From Methylobacterium sp. Leaf117 (GTDB lineage: Bacteria > Pseudomonadota > Alphaproteobacteria > Rhizobiales > Beijerinckiaceae), in contig NZ_LMNL01000023.1 in the NCBI RefSeq assembly GCF_001422985.1, positions 506,516 to 570,515 on the forward strand: a stretch of 64,000 nucleotides of DNA, given 5' to 3'. Under the pieces are notes generated by a model. That model was given only the letters and a program-made list of their open reading frames with translations. It ran no database searches and had not been told where the DNA came from. The translations under genes and the position numbers were made by a program. Below are positions 9,452-18,671 of the stretch, piece after piece. Numbering within the stretch: the stretch's first letter is position 1; the number at the start of each line of letters is the position of its first letter.

Positions 9452-12400
9452 GTGAAGAACTTCAACCTTTCCGAATGGGCGCTGGAGCACCGCTCCTTCG
9501 TCTGGTTCCTGATGCTGATCTCCGTGGTGGCCGGCTTCCTGGCCTACGAGCGCCTCGGCCGCGAGGAGGACCCGCCCTTCGCCATCAAGACCATGATCGT
9601 GCAGGCGCGCTGGCCGGGGGCCACCATCAGCGACACGCTCGATCAGGTCACCGAGCGGATCGAGAAGGAGCTGCAGCAGATCGATGCCGTCGATTTCAGC
9701 CGCAGCTACACCACGCCGGGGCAGGCCACGGTGTTCGTCCAGCTGCGCGAGACGACGCCGCCCAAGACCATCCCGGCGATCTTCTACCAAGTGCGCAAGC
9801 GCATCGGCGACATCCAGGGCACCTTCCCGCAGGGTATTCAGGGTCCGTTCTTCAACGACGAGTTCGGTGACGTGTTCGGCAACGTCTACGCCTTCACGGC
9901 CGACGGCGTGACCCAGCGCCAGCTTCGCGACTACGTCGAGCGCGTCCGCGCCGAGGTGAAGAAGGTGCCGAACGCCGGCAAGATGCAGCTGCTCGGCGCC
10001 CAGAACGAGGTGATCTACCTCGACTTCTCGACCCGCAAGCTCGCCGGGCTCGGCCTCGACACCAACTCGGTGATCAAGACCCTGCAGTCGCAGAACGCCA
10101 TCGCGCCATCCGGCGTGATCCAGGCCGGACCGGAGCGGGTCTCGATCCGGGTCGGTGGCCAGTTCGTGTCCGAGGAGAGCCTGCGCGCGGTCAACCTGCG
10201 GGTGAACGACCGCTTCTTCCGCCTCTCCGACGTGGCCGAGATCTCGCGCGGCTTCACCGATCCGCCGACCGACCTGTTCCGTTTCAACGGCCAGCCGGCC
10301 ATCGGCCTCGCCATCGCGATGCAGCCCTCCGGCAACCTGCTCACCTTTGGCCACGACCTGAAGGAGCGGATGCGCAAGCTCGAGGGCGAATTGCCGGTGG
10401 GCGTCGGCATCCACCTCGTCTCGGATCAGCCCAAGATCGTCGAAGAGGCGGTCGGCGGCTTCACCAAGGCCCTGATCGAAGCCGTGGTGATCGTGCTCGC
10501 GGTCAGCTTCATCTCCCTCGGCTGGCGCGCCGGTCTCGTGGTCTCGCTATCGATTCCCCTCGTGCTCGCCATCGTGTTCGTGGTCATGCAGGTGATGGGC
10601 GTCACGCTCCAGCGCATCTCGCTCGGCGCGCTGATCATCGCCCTCGGCCTCCTCGTCGACGACGCCATGATCACCGTCGAGATGATGGTCGCCCGCCTGG
10701 AAGTCGGCGACAGCCTGAAGAAGGCCGCGACCTTCGCCTACACCTCCACTGCCTTCCCGATGCTGACGGGGACGCTCGTCACCGTGGCGGGCTTCCTGCC
10801 CATCGGTTTCAACGGCTCCTCGGCGGGCGAGTACACCTACTCGCTGTTCGTGGTCATTGCCGCCTCGCTCTTGGTTTCCTGGGTGGTGGCGGTCCTGTTC
10901 GCGCCCCTCATCGGGGTGAAGCTCCTGCCGAAGACGATGAAGCACAAGGACCACGACGCCCCGAGCCGTTCGATGCGGATCTTCACCGGGATGCTGCTGG
11001 GCGCCATGCGCTGGCGCTGGACCACCGTCATGGCCTGCGTGGCCATGCTGGCGGCGGCCATCGTCGGCATGGGCTTCGTGCAGCAGCAGTTCTTCCCGTC
11101 CTCCGACCGGCCGGAACTTCTGGTCGACATGACGCTGCCGCAGAACGCCAGCATCGCGGAGACCAAGAGCCAGATGGACCGCTTCGAGGCGACCCTGGTG
11201 GGCGATCCCGAGATCGTGCGCTGGTCGTCCTATGTCGGACAGGGCGCGGTGCGCTTCTACCTGCCCCTCGACCAGCAGCTCGGCAACGCCTTCTTCGGCC
11301 AGATCGTCATCGAGACGAAGTCGATCGAGGCCCGCGAGCGCATGAAGGCCAAGCTCGACACGCTGGCGCGGGAAAAATTCGTCGGCACCGACTTCCTGAT
11401 CCACTCCCTCGATCTTGGCCCCCCGGTCGGCCGGCCGGTGCAATACCGACTCGGCGGACCCGACCTCCAGACCCTGCGCGGCTACGCCCTGGAGCTGGCC
11501 AACATCGTCGGCTCGAACCCGCATCTCGACGTGCCGACCTTCGACTGGAACGAGCCCGGCAAGGTGCTGAAGGTCGACATCATCCAGGACAAGGCGCGCC
11601 AGCTCGGCGTCACCTCGGAGGACATCGCCGGCATCCTCAACGGCATCGTCGGCGGCCGCGCGATCACCCAGGTGCGGGACTCGATCTACCTCGTCAACGT
11701 GGTGGCCCGTGCCCAGGCGGTGGAGCGAAACTCCCTCGATACGCTCCAGAGCCTGCAGGTTCCGCTCGCCAACGGCAGCGTGGTGCCGCTCCTCGCCTTC
11801 GCCACCATCGGCTACGAGCTGGAGCAGCCCATCGTCTGGCGCCGCGACCGCCTGCCCACCATCACGGTGCGGGCCTCGATCGCCGACGACACCCAGCCCG
11901 CCACCGTTGTGGGCCAGCTCGACGAGAAGATCACGGCGTTCCGCAAGACCTTGCCCGACGGCTACATCCTGGCGGTGGGCGGGGCCGTTGAGGAAAGCGC
12001 GAAGGGCCAGGGGCCGATCGCCGCCGTGGCGCCGGTGATGCTCCTCACCATGGCGATGTTCCTGATGATCCAGCTCCAGAGCTTCCAGAAGCTCTTCCTG
12101 GTGGCGAGCGTGGCGCCCCTCGGGCTGATCGGCGTCGCCCTCGCGCTGCTCACCTTCGACAAGCCGATGGGCTTCGTGGCGATCCTGGGCGTGCTGGCGC
12201 TGATCGGCATCATCGTGCGCAACTCGGTGATCCTCGTGACCCAGATCGACGAGTACGAGCGCGACGGGCTGCCGCCCTGGGATGCGGTGGTCGATGCCAC
12301 CTGCCACCGCATGCGCCCGATCCTGCTGACCGCGGCGGCGGCCAGCCTCGGCCTCGTCCCGATCGCCCGCGAGGTGTTCTGGGGGCCGATGGCCTACGCC

Positions 12401-12559
12401 ATGATCGGCGGCATCCTGGCGGCGACCTTCCTGACCCTGTTCTTCCTGCCCGCCCTCTATGTCGGCTGGTACCGGATCAAGGCGCCGCCGAAGGGCACGC
12501 CGCGCCGGGTCCACGGGGCCGACGGGCAGGTGCACGGCCGCGAGGCGCATGCCGGGTGA
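9452..12559 (+). CDS. RND efflux pump inner-membrane permease (AcrB/HAE1-like)
   Basis: A 1035-residue resistance-nodulation-division transporter starting at GTG. TM1 lies near residues 14-32. A large periplasmic porter loop follows (about 35-335), then a TM2-TM6 block with the paired aspartates of the proton relay in LLVDDAMITVE (near residue 405), a second periplasmic loop (about 560-865) and TM8-TM12 to the end. This twelve-helix, two-loop layout and the length match the family. It would export drugs, solvents or other amphiphiles using proton import. The set lacks an outer-membrane TolC-type gene, so it presumably borrows one from elsewhere in the genome. Confidence 0.92.
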   Translation: MKNFNLSEWALEHRSFVWFLMLISVVAGFLAYERLGREEDPPFAIKTMIVQARWPGATISDTLDQVTERIEKELQQIDAVDFSRSYTTPGQATVFVQLRETTPPKTIPAIFYQVRKRIGDIQGTFPQGIQGPFFNDEFGDVFGNVYAFTADGVTQRQLRDYVERVRAEVKKVPNAGKMQLLGAQNEVIYLDFSTRKLAGLGLDTNSVIKTLQSQNAIAPSGVIQAGPERVSIRVGGQFVSEESLRAVNLRVNDRFFRLSDVAEISRGFTDPPTDLFRFNGQPAIGLAIAMQPSGNLLTFGHDLKERMRKLEGELPVGVGIHLVSDQPKIVEEAVGGFTKALIEAVVIVLAVSFISLGWRAGLVVSLSIPLVLAIVFVVMQVMGVTLQRISLGALIIALGLLVDDAMITVEMMVARLEVGDSLKKAATFAYTSTAFPMLTGTLVTVAGFLPIGFNGSSAGEYTYSLFVVIAASLLVSWVVAVLFAPLIGVKLLPKTMKHKDHDAPSRSMRIFTGMLLGAMRWRWTTVMACVAMLAAAIVGMGFVQQQFFPSSDRPELLVDMTLPQNASIAETKSQMDRFEATLVGDPEIVRWSSYVGQGAVRFYLPLDQQLGNAFFGQIVIETKSIEARERMKAKLDTLAREKFVGTDFLIHSLDLGPPVGRPVQYRLGGPDLQTLRGYALELANIVGSNPHLDVPTFDWNEPGKVLKVDIIQDKARQLGVTSEDIAGILNGIVGGRAITQVRDSIYLVNVVARAQAVERNSLDTLQSLQVPLANGSVVPLLAFATIGYELEQPIVWRRDRLPTITVRASIADDTQPATVVGQLDEKITAFRKTLPDGYILAVGGAVEESAKGQGPIAAVAPVMLLTMAMFLMIQLQSFQKLFLVASVAPLGLIGVALALLTFDKPMGFVAILGVLALIGIIVRNSVILVTQIDEYERDGLPPWDAVVDATCHRMRPILLTAAAASLGLVPIAREVFWGPMAYAMIGGILAATFLTLFFLPALYVGWYRIKAPPKGTPRRVHGADGQVHGREAHAG

Positions 12560-12587
12560 TTCCCCGACCTGCGCCGGGTGCTCCGCC

Positions 12588-13082
12588 TCACCGTGACGTC
12601 CCGGCCCGGTCCACCGTGGCGCCGGGGCGCGAATCGGTCGTCGCGTAGTAGGGCTTGATGTCGAGGAGCGGGGTGCCGTCGCGGCAATCGAGGCCGCGGA
12701 CGGTCAGGCACGAGCCGTCCCGCCCGAGAAGCTCCACCACCGACAGGGCGATCGGGTTCGGGCGCGCGGGCGATCGCAGGGAGAAGGTACCCCGGCTGCC
12801 ATCCGCATGGCGGGGACGCTGCAGCGCCAGGTCGCGGGCGGCCTCGTCCATCCAGTACAGCACGATGAGGTGGCTGGCGCCCTCGACGTTCTGGAGACCG
12901 TCCGCGAAGGGCGGGTCGACCGCGAGGGTGCAGGTCGCCTCGGTCTGGAGCCCGTTCTTCGGGCAGTCCTGACGCGTCGCCCAGGGCGTGCGGATGCGGC
13001 CGATGAAGTAGAGCCCGGCATCGAAGGCCGCAGGCAGCGGGATCGCCGTCTCGCCGGGGCGATGTCCGGATTCGTCGCGCAT
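12588..13082 (-). CDS. trmO: tRNA (adenine(37)-N6)-methyltransferase TrmO (TsaA/VirR family)
   Basis: A 164-residue protein from the ATG at 13082. The TsaA beta-barrel signature is clear: FIGRIRTPW near residue 24, and then the segment SPARPNPIALSVVELL near residue 108, the conserved SxRPNPI motif that binds S-adenosylmethionine. IKPY near residue 146 is also typical. Family role: it adds a methyl group to N6 of t6A37 in ACY-reading tRNA-Thr. The gene converges on the efflux permease with only 28 bp between the stops. It stands alone. The frame stays open further upstream, but homology begins after this ATG. Confidence 0.88.
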   Translation of the reverse strand: MRDESGHRPGETAIPLPAAFDAGLYFIGRIRTPWATRQDCPKNGLQTEATCTLAVDPPFADGLQNVEGASHLIVLYWMDEAARDLALQRPRHADGSRGTFSLRSPARPNPIALSVVELLGRDGSCLTVRGLDCRDGTPLLDIKPYYATTDSRPGATVDRAGTSR

Positions 13083-13200
13083 GCGGCAGGCCTTCTCGTC
13101 GGGATTTGCGCATCGCGGCGCGGAGCGTCGGTTTCGAGCAGAAAATCCCCGGAAGGCAAGTCGTCCCCGGACGATCGGCGACGCGCGGGGCGGATTTCCT

Positions 13201-15591
13201 TCAGGCGGCGACCGTGGCGACGACGTGGGCGTCCGAGCGCGATCCCCCCGTATGCTGCGCGAAGGCGCTGATCGGGGCGGGGCGCCCGATGAAATAGCCC
13301 TGGGCGGCGTGGCAGTTCTCAGCGCCCAGGAAGGCAAGTTCCTCGGCGGTCTCGACACCCTCCGCAATCACCGGCAGGCCGAGCCCCGCGCCCAGCCCCA
13401 GCACCGAACGCACGATGGCGGCGGCCTGCGGATTCGAATCCACCGCGGCGATGAAGGAGCCGTCGATCTTGATGGTGTCGAAGGGGAACAGGCGCAGGTT
13501 CGACAGGGACGAGTACCCGGTTCCGAAATCGTCCATGGCGATGCGAAGGCCCAGGGCCTTCAGCTGGCGCAGGTTGGTCGAGGCACGGACCGGATCGCGG
13601 ATCAGGGCCGTCTCGGTGATCTCGAGTTCGAGGCGCGCCGGATCGAGGCCGGTCTCGGCCAGGATCGCCTTGACGCTCGGCGCGAAAGCCGGATCGTGGA
13701 CCTGCAGGCCGGACACGTTCACCGCGACGGTCAGCGGCGCGACCCATTGCGCGGCCTCCCGGCAGGCTTCGCGCAGGACCCAGGCGCCGATCTCGCGGAT
13801 CAACCCGCTCTCCTCGGCGATGGGGATGAACAGGGCCGGCGAGATCAGGCCGCGCGCGGGATGGTGCCAGCGCAGGAGCACCTCGAATCCGAACACGGCT
13901 TCGGTCCGGGTCTCGATCTGGGGCTGGTAGACCAGGCGGAGCTGGTTCTCGCTCAGGGCGCGGCGCAGGTGCTTCTCCAGGATGCGTCGGTCGCGCACAT
14001 CCTGCCCGACCGACGATTCGAAGAAGCGGTAGCTGCCGCGTCCCTCGGTCTTGGCCAGGAGGAGCGCGGTGTCGGCCGCGTTCACCAGATCGTTGCGGTC
14101 GCGCGCATCGTCGGGAAACACCGCGATGCCGATGGTGGCGGCCGGCACGGGCTCACCCTGGGGCGCCCGGTCCGAGGCGGCCCGGAGCGTGGCCCGGATC
14201 TCCTCGGCCAGCCGCCCGGCCGTGACCGCGTGGGCGCATGGCGTCACCACCGCGAACTCGTCGCTGCCCACGCGCGCGACCATCTGGGTTTCGTCGAGAA
14301 GGCCGGCGATGAGCTGGCCCACCCGCACCAGCGTGACGTCGCCGATGGCGTTGCCGACGAGGTCGTTGATCTCCTTGAAGCCGTCGAGATCGATGTAGAG
14401 GAGCGCGAGGCGCTCGCCCGGAACGGCCTGCCGCAGATGCTGGTCCAGCCGGTCATAGAAGGCCTGCCGGTTCGGCAGGCCGGTCAGCGGGTCGTGACTG
14501 ACCAGGAATTGGATCTGGCGCTCGGCCCGCCGGCGCATGGTCAGGTCGCGCACCGCCAGCGCCACGTGCGGCGTGCTCGCGTAGGCGATCGGCCGCATGA
14601 TCAGCTCGACCGGCAGGACGGTTCCGTCCGTGCGGTGAAGGTTGCCCTCGATCGGTTCGTCGGCCCGCTCGGCGAGGCCGCGAAGGGTGTCGCGATCCGG
14701 GAAGAAGCGCGACAGGGGCAGGCCCGTCAGGTCCCGGGCCTGGATGCCCGTCAGCGTGGCGAAGCTGTCGTTGGCGCTGACGATGACCGCCTTGTCACAG
14801 ATGACGAGGCCATCCACCGCCGCGTTGGCGAGGCTCAGCAGGCGTCCGCGATAGACCGCGCTCTGGCGGTCGCGAAGGTCCAGGATCAGGGCCATGCAGG
14901 CCATGAGGAGGATCGTCAGGCTGGCGAGGCCGACCGGAAGGGCGAGCCAAAGGGCCGGCACGGTCTCTTCGGGCACGCTCACCCGCGGGTCCGGCACCAG
15001 GGTGACGGCCGTCATGCCGATCAGGTGGTGGGCGCAGATGGCGACGACGAGAAGGGCGGCACCGGCGGCCCGTCCCCGGGTGCGCGTGCTGGTCAGGCCG
15101 ATCCACAGGGCCGCGATGGCGAACACGATGCCGACGGCGATCGAAACCGCGACGAGGGGGGCGTTCCAGATCACGTGGCCGGCGATCTCGTAGCCCGCCA
15201 TGCCGGTGTAATGCATCACCGCGATGCCGAGGCCGACAATGCCGCCGCCCACCAGCGGAGCGACGCGGGCGGCCCAGAACACCGCCGTTCCGAGACCGAT
15301 CCCCGTCACCAGCACGGCCAGCACCAGCGACAGCACGGTCGGGCCAATCGTGTATCCGGTGACCAAACCCGGATCGCAGGCCAGCATGCTCAGGAAGTGG
15401 GTCGCCCAGATGCCCGAGCCACCCGCCAGGGCCGCGATCGCGACCCACCCGCTGCGCCATCCGGCCCTCGGCCGGCGCGCATGGACCAGCAACGCAATCG
15501 TAGAGCTGGCGGCCAAGGTGCAAATGATTGCTGCCAGCACGACCAACCAGGGGTCGTTACCGATGAAGAAGCAACCAATGACGGTGAGCAT
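13201..15591 (-). CDS. MHYT-PAS-GGDEF-EAL cyclic-di-GMP signalling protein
   Basis: About 796 residues from the ATG at 15591; a longer frame upstream lacks homology. The first 240 residues are an integral-membrane MHYT sensor with about seven helices. It carries the repeated metal-ligand motif (MHYTGM, THFLSM, HHLIGM), a proposed O2/CO/NO or copper sensor. A PAS domain (about 255-365) is followed by a diguanylate cyclase domain with the active-site variant GSDEF and the Mg-binding DLDGFK. The EAL domain opens with EVLLRW and keeps DDFGTG. Both variants occur in active enzymes, so synthesis and hydrolysis of c-di-GMP are both possible. No adjacent partner is seen. Confidence 0.88.
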   Translation of the reverse strand: MLTVIGCFFIGNDPWLVVLAAIICTLAASSTIALLVHARRPRAGWRSGWVAIAALAGGSGIWATHFLSMLACDPGLVTGYTIGPTVLSLVLAVLVTGIGLGTAVFWAARVAPLVGGGIVGLGIAVMHYTGMAGYEIAGHVIWNAPLVAVSIAVGIVFAIAALWIGLTSTRTRGRAAGAALLVVAICAHHLIGMTAVTLVPDPRVSVPEETVPALWLALPVGLASLTILLMACMALILDLRDRQSAVYRGRLLSLANAAVDGLVICDKAVIVSANDSFATLTGIQARDLTGLPLSRFFPDRDTLRGLAERADEPIEGNLHRTDGTVLPVELIMRPIAYASTPHVALAVRDLTMRRRAERQIQFLVSHDPLTGLPNRQAFYDRLDQHLRQAVPGERLALLYIDLDGFKEINDLVGNAIGDVTLVRVGQLIAGLLDETQMVARVGSDEFAVVTPCAHAVTAGRLAEEIRATLRAASDRAPQGEPVPAATIGIAVFPDDARDRNDLVNAADTALLLAKTEGRGSYRFFESSVGQDVRDRRILEKHLRRALSENQLRLVYQPQIETRTEAVFGFEVLLRWHHPARGLISPALFIPIAEESGLIREIGAWVLREACREAAQWVAPLTVAVNVSGLQVHDPAFAPSVKAILAETGLDPARLELEITETALIRDPVRASTNLRQLKALGLRIAMDDFGTGYSSLSNLRLFPFDTIKIDGSFIAAVDSNPQAAAIVRSVLGLGAGLGLPVIAEGVETAEELAFLGAENCHAAQGYFIGRPAPISAFAQHTGGSRSDAHVVATVAA

Positions 15592-15707
15592 CGAAGCCGG
15601 TTTCCCCCTATTGGCGTCGAATTCGCCTGACCCAAGACTCGGCTTTCGCTCCGGCAGAGGGAATGTATGCCTTTCATATGTTAAAGGACTTGTCGGCCTA
15701 TTGAAAT

Positions 15708-15722
15708 GGTTGCCAAGCAACC
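15708..15722. promoter_or_regulatory. Inverted repeat upstream of the MHYT-GGDEF-EAL gene
   Basis: GGTTG-N5-CAACC lies 117 bp before the MHYT-GGDEF-EAL start and about 140 bp before the divergent amn start. Symmetry is perfect but short, so it could be a regulator site or chance. Confidence 0.25.
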
Positions 15723-15864
15723 AACCAGCCGTCGCACGACATCTTTGTCATTGATGTCACACAGCTGAAATCAGCAGCCTGGAATCCCGACCGCCCGGTC
15801 GGTCGCCTCACGCCACACGCGGGTGTAAGACGGACCGGGACCGAAGGTTTGGCCAGGAGGCACC

Positions 15865-17358
15865 GTGATCCGCGACGAGTTGCGACCGATGGAGTCCGTC
15901 TCCGATCCCGAGACCGCCGTGGACCGCCTGGAGGCGCTGCACGCGGGGGCGATCGAGGCGCTGCAATCGGCCCTCGCGCGCTACCTCGACGGGGGAGCCC
16001 CGCCGGACGCGACGGAACGGCTTCAGTTCCGCTACCCCGAGCTGCGCCTGACCTACCAGCCCGCCGGGCCGATGCCGCAGGTGTCCCGCGCCACGGCGAA
16101 GCTCCAGGCTCCCGGCACCTACGCCACCACCGTGACCCAGCCGGCGCATTTCCGGGGCTACCTCCTGGAGCAGCTCCGGCCCCTGGTGCGCGACTACGCC
16201 GTGACCCTCGAAGTCGGGCTCAGCGCCCAGGAGATCCCCTATCCCTACGTGATCGAGCCGGGCGCCGATCTCGGCCGCAGCGGCGTCACTCCGCGCGATC
16301 TGGCCACCTACTTCCCGGTGCCGCTGCTCTCGGTGGTGGGCGACGAGATCGCCGACGGGCTCTGGCACGACGTACCCGACGCGCCGCGCCCGCTGGCTCT
16401 CTTCGACGCGATCCGGACCGATTACTCGCTGCGCCGCCTCGTCCACTACACCGGGAGCGACTGGGGCGACGTGCAGCCCTGGATCCTGCTGACCAACTAT
16501 CATCGCTACGTCGACGGCTTCATCCGCCACGGACTCGAGCGCCTGGCACGCGGCGACGACGGCTTCGAGCGCCTGATCCTGCCGGGCGGCATCTCGGTGT
16601 CGCGCGCGGAAGCCGCCTCGGTCGACCCCGCGGCGCTGATCGCCGCCTCGCCCTGGCACAAGTACCAGATGCCCGCCTACCACCTGGTGGCGCGCGGCCC
16701 CGACGGCAGCCAGCAGGGCACGACCCTCGTGAATATCGGTGTCGGCCCCTCCAACGCGAAGACCATCACCGACCACCTCGCGGTCCTGCGCCCGCATTGC
16801 TGGCTGATGGTCGGTCATTGCGGCGGCCTGCGCCAGTCGCAGACCATCGGCGACTACGTCCTCGCCCACGGCTATCTCCGCCGCGACCGAATCCTGGACG
16901 AGCTGGTGCCGCCCGACGTGCCGGTCCCCGCGCTCGCCGAGGTGCAACTCGCCCTCCAGGCGGCGGCCGCCCAGGTCACCGGCGAGACCAGCGAGGACCT
17001 GAAGCGCCGCCTGCGCACCGGCACGGTCGTCACCTACGACGATCGCAACTGGGAGCTGCGCTTCAGCCAGGAGCGCCGGCGCATCAACCTGTCCCGCGCC
17101 ATCGGCGTCGACATGGAGAGCGGGACGATCGCCGCCCAGGGCTACCGCCTGCGGGTTCCCTACGGCACGCTTCTGTGCGTCTCGGACAAGCCGCTGCATG
17201 GCGAGATCAAGCTGCCGGGTGCGGCCAACGCCTTCTACGAGCGCGCGGTGGCCGAGCACCTGCTCATCGGGCTCGCCGCCCTCGACAATCTGAGGGCCGA
17301 GCGCCACGGCCTGCATTCGCGCAAGCTGCGCAGCTTCGACGAGCCGCCGTTCCGATAG
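15865..17358 (+). CDS. amn: AMP nucleosidase
   Basis: A 497-residue protein with a GTG start preceded by an excellent ribosome site (AGGAGG, six bases upstream). The N-terminal third is the AMP nucleosidase-specific domain. The C-terminal half is the nucleoside-phosphorylase fold with NIGVGPSNAKT near residue 290, GHCGGLR near 315 and DMESG near 413. The enzyme splits AMP into adenine and ribose 5-phosphate and so helps set adenylate pools. Length matches the E. coli enzyme (484 residues). It is monocistronic and converges on the PhoR-like kinase with a four-base gap. Confidence 0.93.
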   Translation: MIRDELRPMESVSDPETAVDRLEALHAGAIEALQSALARYLDGGAPPDATERLQFRYPELRLTYQPAGPMPQVSRATAKLQAPGTYATTVTQPAHFRGYLLEQLRPLVRDYAVTLEVGLSAQEIPYPYVIEPGADLGRSGVTPRDLATYFPVPLLSVVGDEIADGLWHDVPDAPRPLALFDAIRTDYSLRRLVHYTGSDWGDVQPWILLTNYHRYVDGFIRHGLERLARGDDGFERLILPGGISVSRAEAASVDPAALIAASPWHKYQMPAYHLVARGPDGSQQGTTLVNIGVGPSNAKTITDHLAVLRPHCWLMVGHCGGLRQSQTIGDYVLAHGYLRRDRILDELVPPDVPVPALAEVQLALQAAAAQVTGETSEDLKRRLRTGTVVTYDDRNWELRFSQERRRINLSRAIGVDMESGTIAAQGYRLRVPYGTLLCVSDKPLHGEIKLPGAANAFYERAVAEHLLIGLAALDNLRAERHGLHSRKLRSFDEPPFR

Positions 17359-17362
17359 CGCT

Positions 17363-18643
17363 TCAGGCCGGTTCGATCGTCGGGTCGGGAAGTGCCGCCG
17401 GCTGGTAATCCGGAAACAGCGCCCGCACGGTGGTGCCCTCGTCGGGGACGCTCTCGATGACAAGGCGGCCGCGGTGGCGGTTGACGATGTGCTTGACGAT
17501 GGCGAGGCCGAGGCCGGTGCCGCCCTGGTCGCGGCTCGAGGCGACATCGACCCGGTAGAAGCGCTCGGTCAGGCGGGGGATGTGCTCGGCCGCGATGCCC
17601 CGGCCCTGGTCGCGGACGCTGAGCTCGACGTTGGCCCGGCCGCTCGCCGGATCGGTGTGGCGCCGGAGCGCGACCGCCACGCGACCGCCCCCGCCGCCGT
17701 ACTTCACCGCGTTCTCGATCAGGTTCTCCACTACCCGAAGCAATTCGTCGCGCTCGCCCAGGATGGGGAAGGCGCCCTCGGCCTCGATGGTCAGCGCGAC
17801 GCCGCGGTCCCGTGCCAACGGCCCCTGCGTGTCGACCATCTCGCGGGCGATCCGGGTTAGGTCCACCGGCCGGGTCGGCGCCACGTGCTCGCGCAGCTCG
17901 ATCCGCGACAGCGACAGGAGATCGTCGACGAGGCGCGCCATGCGCTGCGCCTGCGTCTTCATGATGCCGAGGAAGCGCTCGCGGGCCGGAGGGTCGTTGC
18001 GGGCCGGACCCTGCAGCGTCTCGATGAAGCCGAGCAGCGAGGCCAGCGGCGTGCGCAACTCGTGGCTGGCATTGGCGACGAAATCGACCCGCATCGCCTC
18101 CAGGCGCCGCGCCGAGGTCAGGTCGCGCAGGAACAGCACCACGTTGGGCTGGCCGCCCACCACCCCGTCGGGCATCGGCAGGGCGCCGATCTGCACCTCG
18201 AAGGCGCGCTCGGTCGGCACGCGGGTGGTGTAGAGCGTCTTGAGCGAGGCGCCGTTGCGCAGAACCTCCTCGATGCCGTCGAGGACGTCGGGCGCGCGCA
18301 ACGCGAAGGAGAGCGGGTGGCGCAGCTTCAGGGCCGGCAACAGGGCCCGGGCGGCCGGATTGACCTCGATCACCACGGCGCGGCGGTCGACCAGGATGAC
18401 GGGATCGGGGATGTTGGCGAGCAGCGCCTCCGCCACCGAATGCCGCGAGGCGGCGATACTCTCCGGCGCCCGGATGATCGGGGCACGGCCGAGACTGCCG
18501 ATGAATCCTGCGAGCCCCGCCGCGGCGAGGGAGGCGGCGACCATCGGCCAGTCCAGGGTTCCGCGCGCGAAGGAGACGAGGCCGATCCCGATCGCCGTCA
18601 GGGCCGCGGCACTCCAGGCCGATCGGCGCATGCCGCGTGCCAT
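17363..18643 (-). CDS. PhoR-like membrane sensor histidine kinase
   Basis: A 426-residue kinase. Two hydrophobic segments near residues 10-27 and 33-50 form a short membrane anchor with almost no periplasmic loop. A PAS domain follows (about 70-180), then HisKA with the H-box ASHELRTPL near residue 194, and HATPase boxes (RDQGRGI, GTGLGLAI). This architecture matches PhoR, the phosphate-limitation kinase that pairs with PhoB. No phoB, phoU or pst gene is adjacent. The start is 28 bp after the stop of the YbhN-type gene, so it looks like the last cistron of the inositol/YcaO operon. Whether it senses phosphate cannot be shown here. Confidence 0.82.
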   Translation of the reverse strand: MARGMRRSAWSAAALTAIGIGLVSFARGTLDWPMVAASLAAAGLAGFIGSLGRAPIIRAPESIAASRHSVAEALLANIPDPVILVDRRAVVIEVNPAARALLPALKLRHPLSFALRAPDVLDGIEEVLRNGASLKTLYTTRVPTERAFEVQIGALPMPDGVVGGQPNVVLFLRDLTSARRLEAMRVDFVANASHELRTPLASLLGFIETLQGPARNDPPARERFLGIMKTQAQRMARLVDDLLSLSRIELREHVAPTRPVDLTRIAREMVDTQGPLARDRGVALTIEAEGAFPILGERDELLRVVENLIENAVKYGGGGGRVAVALRRHTDPASGRANVELSVRDQGRGIAAEHIPRLTERFYRVDVASSRDQGGTGLGLAIVKHIVNRHRGRLVIESVPDEGTTVRALFPDYQPAALPDPTIEPA

Positions 18644-18671
18644 TCAGACCCTCCGGAACGATGGACCTGCG

